Below are positions 5,882 to 7,518 of a DNA stretch of 7,518 nt, piece after piece (positions within the stretch are counted from its first letter, which is position 1; each line of letters starts with the position of its first letter). A program made the position numbers and the translations under genes. Where the stretch lies: contig JBGPBS010000070.1 in assembly GCA_041481365.1 (NCBI GenBank), forward strand, positions 1-7,518, given 5' to 3'. Origin of the DNA: DASPTR01 sp041481365 (GTDB lineage: Archaea; Thermoproteota; Bathyarchaeia; Bathyarchaeales; Bathycorpusculaceae). A model generated the notes under the pieces. It made no database searches. It worked only from the letters and a program-made list of their open reading frames with translations, and was not told where the DNA came from.

Positions 5882-6487
5882 CTACGGTGAAATGCCAAGC
5901 TTCTGGTAGATCTTCTGCTTATTTGCCTCCACTGTTTTCTGAACGTCTGTGAAAAGGTTGTTTCCATGCGAGTCTATGGCAACGGTTAGCGGACCGAATT
6001 CCTGAGTTTCAAAAATCCACATTGCCTCAGGCATGCCTAAATCGTACCATTCGACGCTCTTCACGTTTTTTATGGCTCTTGCAGCTAGGATCGCTGCGCC
6101 GCCTGTGAAAGCGCCGTAAACGGCACCGTACTTTGCCATGGCGTCCGTTGTCTTCTTGCCCATCCCGCCTTTACCGATCACCACGCGGACCTTAAAGTTT
6201 TTAATGAACTCATCTTCGAACAGGTCCATTCTCGTGCTCGTCGTCGGTCCTGCGGCCACTGCAATCCACTTGTCCCCTTCTTTGCTCATGACTGGACCGC
6301 AGTGAAAGACAGCGAGTCCTTCAAGGCTTAAGGGCAGAGCTTTTCCCTCTTTGAAGTATTCTAGGGCTCTTCTGTGGGCCTGGTCTCTCGCGGTGACGAT
6401 GGTTCCGGTAACGTAAAGAACGTCGTTTGCCTTCAGTTTTCGGATTTCTTCCTCTGAAATTGGCGTCTTAAGTTTGTACACGGCCAT
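5882..6487 (-). CDS. Fumarate hydratase class I, beta subunit
   Basis: This is the C-terminal-domain subunit of the two-subunit, iron-sulfur class I fumarase, which hydrates fumarate to malate in the cytoplasm. The 201 residues carry the family motifs in order: TGTIVTARDQAHRR (27-40), HCGP (62-65), AGPTTSTRMD (79-88), GKGG (105-108) and GAFTGGAA (125-132). The Arg of TSTRMD and the Lys of GKGG are expected to bind the substrate carboxylates. The frame also opens with GTG at 6496, but I chose the ATG at 6487 because AAGGTGA (6493-6499) then sits five bases ahead of it, whereas the GTG lies inside that site. The gene starts 10 bp after the alpha-subunit stop. L-tartrate dehydratase and mesaconase share this fold, so substrate choice is not proven, although the full motif set and the pairing favour fumarase. 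Confidence 0.93.
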   Translation of the reverse strand: MAVYKLKTPISEEEIRKLKANDVLYVTGTIVTARDQAHRRALEYFKEGKALPLSLEGLAVFHCGPVMSKEGDKWIAVAAGPTTSTRMDLFEDEFIKNFKVRVVIGKGGMGKKTTDAMAKYGAVYGAFTGGAAILAARAIKNVKSVEWYDLGMPEAMWIFETQEFGPLTVAIDSHGNNLFTDVQKTVEANKQKIYQKLGISP

Positions 6488-6492
6488 GTTTT

Positions 6493-6499
6493 TCACCTT
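6493..6499 (-). promoter_or_regulatory. Ribosome site embedded in the alpha-subunit stop
   Basis: On the minus strand AAGGTGA begins within the TAA stop of the alpha subunit and lies five bases before the ATG at 6487. Ribosomes finishing alpha would be placed directly on the beta start, which suits an enzyme needing equal amounts of both subunits. The site also decides the beta start against the upstream GTG. Confidence 0.7.
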
Positions 6500-7379
6500 A
6501 CCAATTCAGTTTATGTGTCGAATATTCAACAGTCCCGTCGGCGTTGATCTTGGCAGAGGCTCTTCTTGCAGCCCAGCAGTTGAAGGCGACGGCGGCTGGA
6601 AAAGACGCTGGATGTCTGTATGCAAAGTCAATGTGTACTCCCAAAACGGTGGTTTTTCCGCCGAGACCCATGGGACCGATTCCAGTCATGTTCGCGGCTT
6701 CGAAGATTTCCTTCTCAAGCGCGGCAATTTCCGGGTTAGGATTATGTTCAGTCAGCGGCCTCAACACCGCCTTCTTCGCAAGTTTCATAGATATGTCCGC
6801 TCCGCCCCCCATAGCAATGCCTAAGATATTTGGAGGACAGGGCTGAGCACCAGCCTTCACTACGGCGTCAACGACAAACTTTTTGAGACCTTTTATCCCC
6901 TCGCCTGGCACTATCATACCGCCGACGCAGACGTTCTCAGATCCCCCGCCCTTAGTCATCACGGTCAGCTCTAGAGCGTCGCCAGATGTGATCTCCCAGT
7001 TCAAATATGGTATGTACCTTCCGGTGTTGTCCCCGCTGTTCTTCCCATCAAAAGGGTTTACCGAATTCGGCCTCAAAGGAACTTCCTTCGTTGCTCTCCT
7101 CGTAGCGTTCACCAAAGCTTCTTCGACTTTGCTCAGGTTTTTCACTTTGTCTCCAGCTTTCACATAGTAGATTATCGTGCCCGTGTCTTGGCAAACAGGC
7201 GCCTGATACTTCTCGGCAAGTTCAATGTTGTCCAAGATTGCTTTCAGCTGCGTCTTGCCCGGCTCTGTTTCTTCCGAATAAGCTTTCTTCAGCGCTTGTT
7301 TGATGTCTTCTGGCAGGTAGATCACGGCCTGCTTCAGAATGTTGAAGGCCACGTTTTCGACAAGCTTTGCAGTCTCCAA
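6498..7379 (-). CDS. Fumarate hydratase class I, alpha subunit
   Basis: This 293-residue subunit holds the [4Fe-4S] cluster of the class I fumarase. The three expected cluster cysteines are visible: C63 in CQDTG, C181 in QPCPPN and C268 in FNCW. Other signatures are GSEN (146-149), the GMIVPGEG turn (154-161), GIAMGGGAD (187-195), GIGPMGLGGKTTVLGVH (233-249) and HPASFPAAVAFNCWAARRA (256-274). D65, next to the first cysteine, matches a catalytic-site Asp of the family. The start is TTG at 7379, with GAGGGAG (7386-7392) six bases upstream and an in-frame stop at 7383-7385, so nothing earlier is possible. It is followed after 10 bp by the beta subunit. Together they form a heteromeric enzyme of the TCA cycle, working in either direction. 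Tartrate dehydratase TtdA is the nearest alternative. Confidence 0.94.
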   Translation of the reverse strand: METAKLVENVAFNILKQAVIYLPEDIKQALKKAYSEETEPGKTQLKAILDNIELAEKYQAPVCQDTGTIIYYVKAGDKVKNLSKVEEALVNATRRATKEVPLRPNSVNPFDGKNSGDNTGRYIPYLNWEITSGDALELTVMTKGGGSENVCVGGMIVPGEGIKGLKKFVVDAVVKAGAQPCPPNILGIAMGGGADISMKLAKKAVLRPLTEHNPNPEIAALEKEIFEAANMTGIGPMGLGGKTTVLGVHIDFAYRHPASFPAAVAFNCWAARRASAKINADGTVEYSTHKLNW

Positions 7380-7385
7380 AGCTTA

Positions 7386-7392
7386 CTCCCTC
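7386..7392 (-). promoter_or_regulatory. Shine-Dalgarno supporting the TTG start of fumarase alpha
   Basis: GAGGGAG on the minus strand lies six bases ahead of the TTG at 7379. Because an in-frame TAA lies at 7383-7385, the TTG is the earliest possible start and matches the usual N-terminus of the family. Confidence 0.6.
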
Positions 7393-7397
7393 GTATG

Positions 7398-7518
7398 TTA
7401 GCCGATTTTATGAAAGAACCATATACTTATATCTTGTCTCATATCATCCGCGAAATCCAAGTACGCGCCTGAGAGACCGCCGAGGGCAAAACAGAAGACT
7501 CCACACAAGATAAGAGTC
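7398..7518 (-). CDS. C-terminal end of an unknown membrane protein (partial)
   Basis: A frame open to the window edge encodes 39 residues and a TAA stop. Its first 20 residues (TLILCGVFCFALGGLSGAYL) are a Gly/Ala-rich hydrophobic helix. They are followed by an acidic DFADD and a basic-aromatic tail ending WFFHKIG. That pattern looks like the last transmembrane helix and tail of a small membrane protein. Only 18 bp separate the stop from the fumarase alpha start, so it may be co-transcribed with the enzyme. I do not recognise it. The main doubt is that a short open frame at an edge can occur by chance. Confidence 0.5.
   Translation of the reverse strand, partial: TLILCGVFCFALGGLSGAYLDFADDMRQDISIWFFHKIG
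7421..7433 (-). promoter_or_regulatory. Candidate TATA box of the fumarase genes
   Basis: GATATAAGTATAT on the minus strand is the best TATA-like element near the operon. A start about 25 bases downstream, around 7402, would leave a leader of roughly 22 nt containing GAGGGAG. The element lies inside the 3' end of the preceding frame, so it would be an internal promoter if that gene is real. Confidence 0.5.

Noticed and set aside
6474..7472. Plus-strand frames across the fumarase alpha gene (6474-6824, 6544-6846, 6883-7167, 7188-7472)
   Set aside because: All are antisense to a gene with complete class I fumarase motifs and intact cluster cysteines.

Overview
The window reads as archaeal. The evidence is an archaeal-type signal peptidase I, a small Cren7-like chromatin protein, a large Lhr-type SF2 helicase with a C-terminal zinc ribbon, a two-subunit class I fumarase, TATA-like boxes about 25-30 nt ahead of predicted transcript starts, and clear Shine-Dalgarno sites, two of which serve TTG starts. 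The Cren7-like protein together with this gene style suggests a TACK-group lineage such as Bathyarchaeia. That placement is an inference from protein style; no rRNA gene is present.

Layout. Positions 1-573 hold two minus-strand genes: a 5'-complete, window-truncated signal peptidase I (1-272) and a 56-residue zinc-binding protein whose core resembles Cren7 (403-573). A 524-bp stretch without a convincing gene (574-1097) follows, carrying two clear inverted repeats. The Lhr-like helicase is on the plus strand (1098-3974). It converges on a minus-strand block that fills the rest of the window. A hairpin sits between the converging ends.

The minus-strand block, in transcription order, starts with the 3' end of an unknown membrane protein (7518-7398). 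Next come fumarase alpha (7379-6498) and beta (6487-5882), which are tightly coupled. After a 110-bp promoter-bearing gap there is a three-gene membrane cassette (5771-4053). The cassette encodes a two-helix protein with a charged cytoplasmic tail, a signal-anchored protein with two LEA14-like extracellular repeats, and a four-helix membrane protein whose start overlaps the previous stop.

How they work together. The fumarase subunits form one enzyme interconverting fumarate and malate. The helicase and the Cren7-like protein both act on nucleic acids and are divergently arranged, but nothing shows that they cooperate. The signal peptidase serves protein export. The membrane cassette is the least explained part: its order, spacing and overlap suggest one cell-envelope complex of unknown function.
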